From Halobellus salinus (GTDB lineage Archaea > Halobacteriota > Halobacteria > Halobacteriales > Haloferacaceae), in contig NZ_BMOC01000017.1 in assembly GCF_014646875.1 (NCBI RefSeq), forward strand, positions 1 through 64,000: 64,000 nt of DNA, in the 5' to 3' direction. The notes under the pieces are model-generated. The model made no database searches. It saw only the letters and a program-made list of their open reading frames with translations, and had not been told where the DNA came from. Position 1 is the stretch's first letter. Every line of letters begins with the position of its first letter. Both the position numbers and the translations under genes were made by a program. Positions 51,714 through 59,436 of this stretch are shown here, piece after piece.

Positions 51714-52412
51714 ATGAGCGACGAGTCCTCCGAGGGCCGGACGACGGCCGCGACAGCCGACGACGACGGAACGCCCGACGGGAGCGACAGCGACGCCGAA
51801 CCGGACGGAGTCAACGGCGACCCAACAGAGGCCGGACAGCGGGACGCTGCCGACCTCGCCGCCCGGGTCGAGGAGTACGACCCCGACCTCGCCACGGCGG
51901 TGGCGGATCTTGAGTCACGACACACCGAGTTGGAGTCTGATCTCGCCGCGAAGACCGCGCGGGTCGACGAGTTGGAGAACGCGCTTGCACGCTCGAAGGC
52001 GGACTTCAAGAACTACAAGAAGCGCGCGAAGCGTCGTGAAGAGGAGATACGCGAGCGTGCGACCGAGGACTTCGTGGGCCGGATCGTGAGCGTCCGCGAC
52101 AACCTGGTCCGGGCGCTCGATCAGGAGGCGGGCGCCGACATCCGGCCGGGGGTCGAGTCGACCGTCGAGGAGTTCGACCGGATCCTCGCCGAGGAGAACG
52201 TCACCGAGATCGCGCCCGAGCCCGGTTCGGACGTCGACCCGACGCGCCACGAGGTGCTGATGCGCGTCGACGCCGACCACCCGGAGGGAACCGTCGCCGA
52301 GGTCTACCGCCCGGGCTACGAGATGGCCGGGTCGGTGCTTCGGGAGGCGCAGGTGACAGTGAGCGAGGGCGGGAGCGGCGATAGCGAGAACGGCACGGAG
52401 AACGGCTCGTAA
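51714..52412 (+). CDS. grpE: GrpE nucleotide exchange factor
   Basis: This 232-residue cofactor of DnaK has an acidic N-terminus of about 45 residues, then a long coiled coil (DPDLATAVADLESRHTELESDLAAKTARVDELENALARSKADFKNYKKRAKRREEE). The beta domain is NVTEIAPEPGSDVDPTRHEVLMRVDADHPEGTVAEVYRPGYEMAGSVLREAQVTV. DnaK and DnaJ are not next to it here. The C-terminus adds another acidic tail. Confidence 0.94.
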   Translation: MSDESSEGRTTAATADDDGTPDGSDSDAEPDGVNGDPTEAGQRDAADLAARVEEYDPDLATAVADLESRHTELESDLAAKTARVDELENALARSKADFKNYKKRAKRREEEIRERATEDFVGRIVSVRDNLVRALDQEAGADIRPGVESTVEEFDRILAEENVTEIAPEPGSDVDPTRHEVLMRVDADHPEGTVAEVYRPGYEMAGSVLREAQVTVSEGGSGDSENGTENGS

Positions 52413-52427
52413 CCCGATTTCCGGGGA

Positions 52428-53375
52428 TCAGTCGGGATCCTCGCCGCCACGTCGGATCCGCCGGCCGTACCGCAGGACCACCCCGCCGACGAGCGCCAGC
52501 GGGACGCCGAACGCGACGAGGTACGGCAGCGCGTACGCGAACCCGACCACCAGGGCACGGGTCGCAACCACGACCCCACCGATCGACTGGAGCAACGCTG
52601 ACACGACCGGGGTGTCATACCACCGGTCGGGCGCGACTCTGTCGGGCGTCGGCCGGGGCTCCGCCAGCCGGACCGTCAACGTCGAGTACGCCACCCGATC
52701 CTCCAAGGACTGCTGTCGGGCGTCGAGCCGCTCGATCTCCTGCTGCACGTCGGAGAGTTCGCGTTGGACCGCGAGCACGTCCTCCGTGGTGTTTGCTCGC
52801 TCGTAGAGCGTTCGGAGCCGGTCGCGTTCGGCGCGGAGGTTTTCGAGCCGCGCCTCGATGTCGACGAGTTGGTCGGTCACATCGCGGGAGTTAGTCTCGA
52901 CCGACTGGACCGCGCCGAGCGCCCGTGCGTCGTCGACCAATGCGTCAAACTCCTCACTCGGGACGCGGACGACGACCTCCCCGCGGGTCCACGTCTCGTT
53001 GTCGATCTCCCGGCGGTCCTCGCGGCTGTCGCTGACGTACCCGCCGTACCCCTCGACCGTCGCGGTCAGACTCGACCGTGCGGACTCGAAATCTCTGACC
53101 TCAACAGCAACAGCTCCGGTCCGGATGATCGCGCGGTCGCCGCCAGCGTCGCTTCCGCTATCCCCACTGTCGGCGTCGCCGCCGGACCCACTGGCGTCAG
53201 CCTCCACGTCAGGGTCCTGGGCTGGGGCTCCGGTCGCCTCGGGCCGGCCGGCGTCGCCGCCGGTCGCCTGTTCGTACCCGGCGTCGCCGCCACCCGCGCT
53301 GCCGGCGCCCCCACACCCCGCGAGCACCACGAGTGCGGCGAGGCCGACAGCCGAGAGCGTTCGGTTCGAAATCAT
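52428..53375 (-). CDS. DUF4349 lipoprotein
   Basis: This 315-residue secreted lipoprotein starts MISNRTLSAVGLAALVVLAG with C21 as lipobox cysteine. It continues with a Gly/Asp/Ser-rich linker, and from about residue 85 the DUF4349 domain: RAIIRTGAVAVEVRDFESARSSLTATVEGYGGYV. A coiled coil (ARLENLRAERDRLRTLYERANTTEDVLAVQRELSDVQQEIERLDARQQSLED) and a C-terminal membrane helix (ALPYLVAFGVPLALVGGVVLR) follow. ttttata at 53399-53406 (reverse strand) is a good TATA box at leaderless distance. Function unknown. Confidence 0.88.
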   Translation of the reverse strand: MISNRTLSAVGLAALVVLAGCGGAGSAGGGDAGYEQATGGDAGRPEATGAPAQDPDVEADASGSGGDADSGDSGSDAGGDRAIIRTGAVAVEVRDFESARSSLTATVEGYGGYVSDSREDRREIDNETWTRGEVVVRVPSEEFDALVDDARALGAVQSVETNSRDVTDQLVDIEARLENLRAERDRLRTLYERANTTEDVLAVQRELSDVQQEIERLDARQQSLEDRVAYSTLTVRLAEPRPTPDRVAPDRWYDTPVVSALLQSIGGVVVATRALVVGFAYALPYLVAFGVPLALVGGVVLRYGRRIRRGGEDPD

Positions 53376-53469
53376 CCTGACGTTGGGTACGACGTGCCGT
53401 ATAAAAGACACACCGGAGGCACAGAAGGGTTTTTGAGTCTCCGCGGGTCGCGGGCGGTCGTCCGCGAGG

Positions 53470-54570
53470 TCAGTCGGGGTTCGACTCGGGCCCGGGCTCC
53501 GGAACCGCCCCCGGTTCGGGGTTCTCGCCGGTGTCCGCCGTCGCATCCGCCGAGCGTGTCGTGTCCGCCGTCGCATCCGCCGAGCGTGTCGTGTCCGCCG
53601 TCGCATCCGCCGAGCGTGTCGTGTCCGCCGTCGCATCCGCCGAGCTTGTCGTGTCCGCCGTCGCATCCGCCGAGCTTGTCGCGTCTGCCGGACCGTCTGC
53701 CCGCGTGTCGGACCCGCTGTCACGCCGTTCGGCGCCGGGAGCCGGCTGGATCAGCCGGATGTCGCCCGAGGCACGGATCGTCCCGTCAACCTCCGCGCCG
53801 TCGTGGAGCTCCAGCGCCGAACACGAGATGTCGCCGCGGACGTGGGCGCCGTTAGCGACGGTGACCGTCCCGTCGCGGGTGGTCACGTCGCCGTGGACCT
53901 GCGTCCGTTCGCCGATGTCGATGTCGTCGCGAGCGCGGAGGCTCCCGAAGACATTGTTGTCGGCGCCGACGTCGATGGCCTCCGCGCGGAGGTTGCCGTG
54001 GAGCCGACACCCGTCGCCGACCGTCGCCGGAGTCGACACCCGCCACGCGTCGTCCGACACTGTCGATCCCCGCGGGATCACCAGCGGGTCCTCGTCGCTG
54101 TCGCCGGAGAGCGCTTCCGCGAGTTCGTCTGCGGCCTCGTTCTCCCCGATCGACAGGAGCTGTGAGAGCACCAGGAAATAAAAGACCAGGGTCGGAACCG
54201 GGTTCCGGATCACGATCCACCCGTTGGCCTCGAACCCCTCCTCGATGTCGACGTCGTCGCCGATATCGAGGTCGCCGGAGACCATCAACCGGCCGCCGAT
54301 GTGGACGCGTTCGCCGAGGTAGGCGTCGTCACCGACCAGGACGTTGCCGGCCACGTCGCACCACACGTCCAGCCGGCAGTCGCTCTCGGCCTCGATGTCG
54401 CCACCGAACGTGACGCGCTCGCCCGCGAGGACGTTCCGCCCTCTGACGCCGAACTCCACCGTGCTCTGGCCGCCGGCGACGATGTCGCCGTCGGTCACCA
54501 GATCGTGCTCCTCGGCGGTGGTGCCGTCGGGGATCTCCAACGCGTCGAGCGGGTCCTGACCGAGTGCCAC
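53470..54570 (-). CDS. Bactofilin-like polymer-forming protein with membrane segment and repeat tail
   Basis: This 366-residue protein consists of short beta-helix turns, as in bactofilins/polymer-forming proteins: VFGSLRARDDIDIGERTQVHGDVTTRDGTVTVANGAHVRGDISC and similar turns near the N-terminus. A hydrophobic stretch at residues 125-141 (PVPTLVFYFLVLSQLLS) splits the beta-helix and probably binds the membrane. The C-terminus has five ADATADTTRS-type repeats and a Pro-rich end. The GTG at 54570 is favoured because gtttattag (reverse strand) lies 22-30 bp upstream. A scaffold role is likely, by family. Confidence 0.8.
   Translation of the reverse strand: MALGQDPLDALEIPDGTTAEEHDLVTDGDIVAGGQSTVEFGVRGRNVLAGERVTFGGDIEAESDCRLDVWCDVAGNVLVGDDAYLGERVHIGGRLMVSGDLDIGDDVDIEEGFEANGWIVIRNPVPTLVFYFLVLSQLLSIGENEAADELAEALSGDSDEDPLVIPRGSTVSDDAWRVSTPATVGDGCRLHGNLRAEAIDVGADNNVFGSLRARDDIDIGERTQVHGDVTTRDGTVTVANGAHVRGDISCSALELHDGAEVDGTIRASGDIRLIQPAPGAERRDSGSDTRADGPADATSSADATADTTSSADATADTTRSADATADTTRSADATADTTRSADATADTGENPEPGAVPEPGPESNPD
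53531..53680 (-). repeat. 30-bp tandem repeat, 5 units, encoding TTRSADATAD-type linker
   Basis: Five 30-bp units begin at 53531, 53561, 53591, 53621 and 53651. The first three are identical; the last two share one change (cgagcg to cgagct). They stay in frame and encode a Thr/Ala/Asp-rich linker about 20-70 codons before the stop of the bactofilin-like gene. Confidence 0.95.
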
Positions 54571-54680
54571 ACTCCCGAGCAACGCACGCGAGCTAATAAA
54601 CGACCCGTCAGACGGGTGTCTGACGGCCGGCGACAGCGCGCGACTGATGTGTTTTTATCCGGGGGCGACCACGGACGAGT

Positions 54681-54878
54681 ATGACCGCACTGTCGTTCGA
54701 CGAGACGGGTGTCGACGTCGTTTACGAGGGGACGGAGTTCCGACTCGAGAAGTCGCTGATCGAGGAGGCAGTGGAGAAGTCCTACCCCGATGTGACCGAC
54801 CACGAGGTGCTAAAGATCGTCGAGGAGAACCCCTCGCTCAGCGGCGAACCGCGACGGATCGGCGACATCCTCCAGTAG
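54681..54878 (+). CDS. DUF5800 family protein
   Basis: This 65-residue haloarchaeal protein begins MTALSFDETGVDVVYEGTEF and continues RLEKSLIEEAVEKSYPDVTDHEVLKIVEENPSLSGEPRRIGDIL. It is acidic and has a short beta hairpin followed by helices. The function is not known. tgtttttatc about 25-34 bp before the ATG is the likely TATA box. Confidence 0.85.
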   Translation: MTALSFDETGVDVVYEGTEFRLEKSLIEEAVEKSYPDVTDHEVLKIVEENPSLSGEPRRIGDILQ

Positions 54879-54912
54879 CGACACCTCCCGCCGCCGCCCT
54901 GTCCCGTTCCGA

Positions 54913-55596
54913 CTACCCGAACCGCTCCTCCAGACAGATCTTCACGATCGACTTCGCGATGGCGGCGCCGCCGCCCAGCGGGTCGAGTTTGGTCTCACCC
55001 GCGCGCTCTCGGTACGGGATCGGCTCCTCTCTGACCCGGTAGCCCCGGATCAGCGGCCGGAGCAACAGCTCCGCCGAGAGCCCGGTGTTCTCGGTCCACT
55101 CGATGTCGTGGAGGAGGTCCCGACGATACGCGCGCATCCCCGTGGTGGTGTCGTGGACGCGCTCGCCCGCGAGCACCGACGCCACCGCGGCGAAGGCGGC
55201 GTTGCCGAACCGGTTGAACTCGGGCATCGCGTCGGCGCCGTGGTAGAGGCGGTCGCCGGAGACCACGTCGTACCCCTCGTTGATCAGCTCTACGAACTGG
55301 GGAAGCCGCTCCATCGGGTAGGTGTCGTCGCAGTCGGTGGTGACGATCACCGGCCGCTCGGGTGTCAGTACGGCTTCACGGACCGCGTGTCCGTACCCCT
55401 GCGGCGGCTGTTCGATCACGGTCGCACCGTGCTCGCGGGCGATCTCGGGCGTCCGGTCGTCGGAGCTGTCGACGCAGACGACCTCGGCGCGGTCGTCGGT
55501 CACGTCCGCGATGTCCGAGAGCACGGTTCCGACCGCGGCTTCCTCGTTGTAGGTCCCCATCACGACCGCGAGGTCGTCGACGGTGTACTCGGTCAT
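54913..55596 (-). CDS. Family 2 glycosyltransferase (dolichyl-phosphate hexosyltransferase type)
   Basis: This 227-residue GT-A enzyme has LAVVMGTYNEEAAVGTVLSDIAD for nucleotide-sugar binding, VVCVDSSDDRTPEIAREHGA, and the metal-binding Asp cluster in IVTTDCDDTYPMERLPQFV. SGDRLYHGADAMPEFNRFGN and TTGMRAYRR are typical of dolichol-phosphate-hexose synthases. No C-terminal membrane domain is present, so it acts at the cytoplasmic face. The ATG at 55596 is preferred to the GTG at 55599. Confidence 0.9.
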   Translation of the reverse strand: MTEYTVDDLAVVMGTYNEEAAVGTVLSDIADVTDDRAEVVCVDSSDDRTPEIAREHGATVIEQPPQGYGHAVREAVLTPERPVIVTTDCDDTYPMERLPQFVELINEGYDVVSGDRLYHGADAMPEFNRFGNAAFAAVASVLAGERVHDTTTGMRAYRRDLLHDIEWTENTGLSAELLLRPLIRGYRVREEPIPYRERAGETKLDPLGGGAAIAKSIVKICLEERFG

Positions 55597-55667
55597 CACC
55601 CGTGCTTCCCCCCGGGGATATTTGAGTTTTTAGGTACGCCAAAAAAGCGGCGACGGTGCGGTCGGAC

Positions 55668-56453
55668 TTACGACTGCGGATCCGGAACACCGGCGGGCTC
55701 GCCGGCGACGGCGCCGATCGACTCCTCGTGGAGACGGTTGGCTACTACGTCCGCAAGATTCCGGAGGTTCTCGGTGTCGTCGCGGTTGTACGACACCAAG
55801 GTGTCGAGCGCGTCGTCGTCGCCGTCGCGGGCGTAGCGGTGCCACAGCCGGACCGCGTCGCGGCCCGAGAGGTCCGGGCGGTCGCGGTCGATCCCGACGG
55901 CTTTCTCGATGGATTTTAATCCCCCAGTCAGGTCGATCCGGCGGCAGGGGTACATCAGGTCGAGGTGGGGCGCGTCGATAGAAACGTCGAAACAGTCCTC
56001 CAGAAAGGGCACGTCGAACTGTTTGCCGTTGAACGAGACGACCAGCGGAGTGCCGGCGAACAGCTCCCGGAGCGCCGGGGCCGTGAGGTCCTGGCCGCGA
56101 ACCAGTGTGGTCGTCTCGCCGTTCCGGGTGACCGAGACCGTCGTGACACTATTGTACGCCGACTCCAGCCCGGTGGTCTCGATGTCGAAGAACGCGGCGT
56201 CGCCGCGGAAGTTCTCGTAGAAGCGCCAGGTCTCGCTCGCAGGGAACCGGTCGCGGAAATACCGCGCGTCACCGTCGTCGAGGCGCTCGAGGGCCTCAGC
56301 CACGAACGACTCCACTCGATCGCCGGTCTTTGGCCCAAGTGGGGAGCGCTCGGGATCGAACTCCTCCCAGGTGAGGATCCCCGACTCCCACACCGAGCGC
56401 TCACGGCGTTCGCCCACGCCCTCCGCGGGCACGAAGCTGTTCTCGATTCGCAT
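55668..56453 (-). CDS. YprB-like ribonuclease H-fold exonuclease
   Basis: This 261-residue protein has a DEDD-type nuclease fold. The catalytic D90 and E92 are in FFDIETTGLES, the third acidic residue is in VSFNGKQFDVPFLE, and the last is in LVSYNRDDTENLRNLADVV. The N-terminal 85 residues (ENSFVPAEGVGERRERSVWE) form a region common to archaeal YprB-like proteins. It probably degrades RNA or single-stranded DNA 3'-5'. The substrate is not known. Confidence 0.85.
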   Translation of the reverse strand: MRIENSFVPAEGVGERRERSVWESGILTWEEFDPERSPLGPKTGDRVESFVAEALERLDDGDARYFRDRFPASETWRFYENFRGDAAFFDIETTGLESAYNSVTTVSVTRNGETTTLVRGQDLTAPALRELFAGTPLVVSFNGKQFDVPFLEDCFDVSIDAPHLDLMYPCRRIDLTGGLKSIEKAVGIDRDRPDLSGRDAVRLWHRYARDGDDDALDTLVSYNRDDTENLRNLADVVANRLHEESIGAVAGEPAGVPDPQS

Positions 56454-56519
56454 ATCCGGTCTCAGGCATCGGGCGCGCCTAAAGGCTTCGAGGTGTGTCT
56501 GGATATGGATAGGTGTCTA

Positions 56520-56768
56520 TCAGTAACTCTCGACCGCAACGCCCAACTTTTCGAAATCTTCGATATGCCGCGTCAGCACAGGTTCTCCTTCGCGTTCCGC
56601 AGCAGCCGCGACAGCGGCGACACCCGTCCCGATCCCGATGTATAGTTCCGTGACAGTCATCGCTGGAAGTCTCATCGGGGCCCCGCTCTCCTCCAATTCT
56701 TCGGCCTTCCGAACTGCCCCTTCGTCGCCGCCAAGAAGATCGAGAACGAACGCCGTATCAAGAATCAC
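56520..56768 (-). pseudogene. VapC-like PIN toxin with internal deletion
   Basis: The GTG at 56768 starts MILDTAFVLDLLGGDEGAVR, and the frame ends REGEPVLTRHIEDFEKLGVAVESY, matching both ends of haloarchaeal PIN toxins. The protein is 82 residues where about 125-130 are expected. The middle is missing after TELYIGIG, where the central acidic residues of the PIN site should be. The frame is kept, but activity is unlikely. The GTG overlaps the end of the antitoxin remnant by 11 bp. Confidence 0.75.
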
Positions 56769-56997
56769 GGAACCGGCCTTTCAGTTCGCGGACCTCCGCG
56801 ACATCACGTTCGTCCGCCTCGTCGATCGTCTCGCGCATTGCGTCAACGTCTTCTGAATCAAGGAGTCCAGCGAGATCCGTGATCGACGGCCGACGGGTGA
56901 GACGATCAACCGCCTCCGAGAACGTCTCGCCTTCACGCTTGTGCGCCTCGATGTATGCGTACGTGTCCTCATCAAGACGGACAGATCTCGTTCACAT
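56758..56997 (-). pseudogene. VapB-like antitoxin with nonsense codon 2
   Basis: The reverse frame reads ATG-TGA-ACG-AGA-TCT and then TRSVRLDEDTYAYIEAHKRE and on to the TGA at 56758 (about 77 further codons), an antitoxin with VRLDEDTYAYIEAHKREGETFSEAVDRL. The TGA at 56992-56994 directly follows the start, so no product is expected unless a downstream codon is used; the next Met is far inside. Together with the toxin deletion this is a dead vapBC locus. Confidence 0.65.
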
Positions 56998-57154
56998 AGC
57001 TAGAGGAACAACTGTGTACGGGTTGAATCTGATGCTACTGTCGGGTGTATTTTGATACCCGAAGAGTCAGTCCCGGAAACAAACGGGATCGACAACGAAA
57101 TCACTGGGCCGCTACCGAGCGAAATATCCGGTCGTTGTACCGCCCGTCTCTATC

Positions 57155-57330
57155 TTGACATCCTCCCCGCGCTAAAGGGCGAGGATTCCCAAGCGTTGGG
57201 ATATTAAGGTTTGCAACCCACCTGTTCCCTCGGGCGGAACGACCCAGAGGTTTGATTGAACAGGTAGGCTACTGGCCGTGCCAAACGACCGTTACTCATA
57301 TCCCCCGTAGGGAGACTCTGAGTTATCTTT
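57155..57330 (-). ncRNA. Predicted omega-RNA/sotRNA at the 3' end of tnpB
   Basis: TnpB guides are made from the end of tnpB and the element right end. Here the scaffold would run from inside the last tnpB codons through the hairpin at 57161-57184 to about 57155, and the guide would be the next roughly 20 nt outside (57154 to 57135). Sense-overlapping transcripts of this kind are known in Halobacterium. Start position is a guess; no promoter was identified. Confidence 0.45.
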
Positions 57331-58472
57331 CTGCGAATATTTACTGCACCATTCACGTCCGCGTTCATCGTCGCACCGCACGACTCACAGGCGTACAAGC
57401 CGCGCTCCACGCGGTTTGAATCAAGCTCCCGACCACAGCACGAACACGTCTTACTCGTGTCTCGCTCGCTCGTGCGGTCTACGAGGATACCGTGTTCCTC
57501 TGATTTGTATTCGAGTAGGTTCGTGAACCGGTCGAACTCCCACCCGTGGAGTTTCTTGTTCCCACGCTTGCCCCAGTTTCGAGACTCGCCGTTCTCATCT
57601 TCTCGAATCTCGCTCAAGTCACCGATGGCGATGCGACCAACCTCGTGGTCGATACATTGCTCTACGATGTGCTTGGCGAGTGCGTGCAGGAAGTGGTCTT
57701 TCCGCCGAGACAACTTCTGTCGAGCGCGAGTCGCCCAACAAGACGGGCCGTCCTCACCTTCGGTGTCGTACTCGTCACGGGTGAAGTAGTGCTTGTCTTG
57801 TTTCAGCACGTTCCCCGGATACAACTCGGCGTCACCGTCGTCGTAGGCGATGGCGAGGTAGTTCTTGATACCGAGGTCGATACCCGCCGTGTTGTCGCCG
57901 GGTGCGTCCTCGACAGGTATCTCGACCTTGCAGACGAGGTGGAGTTCCCAGCGGTCGCCGTTCCAGACGGCTCTGACCTGCTGGATGTTCTCCACGGTCA
58001 CGTCCGGTCGCGTTTCGTACTCACAGAGAAGAAAGTCCGAGCGGTGGTTCTTGAGGTTGAACCCTTTGCTCAGGCGGAGTTGATTGTGTTTGGAATCGTG
58101 CTTGATACCCTTCTGCTTCCACGTCACGGTGGAGCGAGGGTGTTCGTCGCCGTGTTTGCGGTAGCCGGGTGGGTTGGCGTCCTCGTCTCCGCGTTGGCGT
58201 GCTTTGTACCAACTGGTGAACGACTCAGCAAGCTCTTCAAGAACTCGCTGACTTGACTGAGAATGTAGGTCACTGTATCGTTCGTGTTCCTTGAGTTCGG
58301 ATTTGAGTTCGCCATCGTCGGGGATTTCCCCGTCTTCATCCCACCGACCTTGTGAGTAGTACCGGGCGACGTTCCACAGTTTCGACGCGGAGAACCCACA
58401 CTGGTCGAGGTCGCCACTCACTTGAGAGTGGTTGACGACTTTCGCTCGATAGGTACGGGTTGTCTCCAACAT
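57204..58472 (-). CDS. tnpB: TnpB RNA-guided nuclease (IS1341 type), complete
   Basis: The 422-residue protein has all expected elements. RuvC residues are D199 in AGIDLGIKNYLAIAY, E288 in IAIGDLSEIRED and D372 in TMNADVNGAVNI. The zinc finger is CSCCGRE (C343, C346) with CESCG (C362, C365). The N-terminal REC-like part contains SSQRVLEELAESFTSWYKARQ and a Trp/Lys-rich strand. The GC content is lower than in the neighbouring genes, consistent with transfer. All catalytic residues are present, so it is probably active. Confidence 0.95.
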   Translation of the reverse strand: MLETTRTYRAKVVNHSQVSGDLDQCGFSASKLWNVARYYSQGRWDEDGEIPDDGELKSELKEHERYSDLHSQSSQRVLEELAESFTSWYKARQRGDEDANPPGYRKHGDEHPRSTVTWKQKGIKHDSKHNQLRLSKGFNLKNHRSDFLLCEYETRPDVTVENIQQVRAVWNGDRWELHLVCKVEIPVEDAPGDNTAGIDLGIKNYLAIAYDDGDAELYPGNVLKQDKHYFTRDEYDTEGEDGPSCWATRARQKLSRRKDHFLHALAKHIVEQCIDHEVGRIAIGDLSEIREDENGESRNWGKRGNKKLHGWEFDRFTNLLEYKSEEHGILVDRTSERDTSKTCSCCGRELDSNRVERGLYACESCGATMNADVNGAVNIRRKITQSLPTGDMSNGRLARPVAYLFNQTSGSFRPREQVGCKP

Positions 58473-58690
58473 CTAACTGTTTTCATAACCGGTTATGGGG
58501 GATTGCATACTAAAAGCAACGACTAAGCATGGAATATCCAGCAGTGCCATCGAACGTGGTTAGTGGAGGAGTTGTCGGCTGTATCCCCGCCCTGAAGGGC
58601 GGGGTTTTAGCCTTGTATCTTCCATAAGCTTAGCGAGGCCTACGAGTCGACGCCGTCGGTGTTTTGTCGGTCGGATCCCTCCCACGAGGT

Positions 58691-59404
58691 ATGTGCGGCC
58701 GCTACACGCTGACGACGCCCGCCGCGGATCTGGAGGAACGGTTCGGCGCCACCTTCGAGGACCCGCCGGAGCCCCGGTACAACTGCGCGCCCGGCCAGTC
58801 GCTCCCGGTCGTCGCCGACGACGATCCAGGTCAGTTCACGCAGTTCAACTGGGGCCTGATCCCGTCGTGGGCCGACGACGCCAGTGTGGGAAACGACCTG
58901 ATCAACGCCCGCGCGGAGACGGTCGACGAGAAGCCGAGTTTCGCCGACGCCTTCGAGCGCCGCCGGTGTCTGGTGCCCGCCGACGGGTTCTACGAGTGGG
59001 TGAGCGCCGACGGCGGGACCAAACAGCCCCACCGGGTCGCGCTCGAAGACGACCGGCCGTTCGCGATGGCGGGGCTGTGGGACCGGTGGGAGCCGACTCA
59101 CACCCAGACCGGCCTGAGCGATTTCGGCGCGGGCGGCGGGGCCGAGCAGGAGTCCGACGCCATCGAATCGTTCACGGTCGTCACGACCGACCCCAACAGC
59201 GTGGTTTCGGACCTCCACCACCGGATGGCGGTCGTGCTCGACCCCCACGAGGAGTCGACGTGGCTCCACGGCAGCCCGGCGGAGGCGGCCGACCTCCTGG
59301 ATCCCCACCCGGGCGAGGCGTGGCGCACGTATCCCGTGTCGACGCGGGTCAACAGCCCCGCCAACGACGCCCCGGAGCTGATCGAACCGATTGAGGTCGG
59401 CTGA
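58691..59404 (+). CDS. SRAP domain protein (YedK/HMCES family)
   Basis: This 237-residue protein forms protective crosslinks with abasic sites in single-stranded DNA. The catalytic cysteine is exposed as residue 2 in MCGRYTLTTP after Met removal. Other family residues are N72 in DLINARAETVDEKPSF, E102 in ADGFYEWVS and the His pair in VSDLHHRMAVVL. The ATG at 58691 must be the start because Cys2 has to be N-terminal. It is a single gene between the TnpB element and the molybdate transporter. Confidence 0.93.
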   Translation: MCGRYTLTTPAADLEERFGATFEDPPEPRYNCAPGQSLPVVADDDPGQFTQFNWGLIPSWADDASVGNDLINARAETVDEKPSFADAFERRRCLVPADGFYEWVSADGGTKQPHRVALEDDRPFAMAGLWDRWEPTHTQTGLSDFGAGGGAEQESDAIESFTVVTTDPNSVVSDLHHRMAVVLDPHEESTWLHGSPAEAADLLDPHPGEAWRTYPVSTRVNSPANDAPELIEPIEVG

Positions 59405-59436
59405 ACGTCCGGAGGAATCGGTCGGTGGCGGCCACC

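Larger units (their letters stand above)
57155..58611 (-). mobile_element. Complete IS1341-type TnpB element
   Basis: The element encodes TnpB alone and has hairpins near both ends. The right end (3' side of tnpB) is at about 57155-57190 with an imperfect hairpin cctccccgcg...gggcgagg. The left end is at about 58585-58604 with the perfect stem CCCCGCCCT/AGGGCGGGG. The right limit 57155 is placed after ttgacatcc by analogy with other haloarchaeal elements. It lies 158 bp from the broken vapBC. No TnpA gene is present, so mobility needs a transposase in trans. Confidence 0.7.

Noticed and set aside
52428-53723. Longer version of the DUF4349 gene starting at 53723
   Set aside because: The extra N-terminus reads through the 30-bp repeat as TRQARRMRRR units, and the signal peptide starts at 53375 with a TATA box at the right distance.
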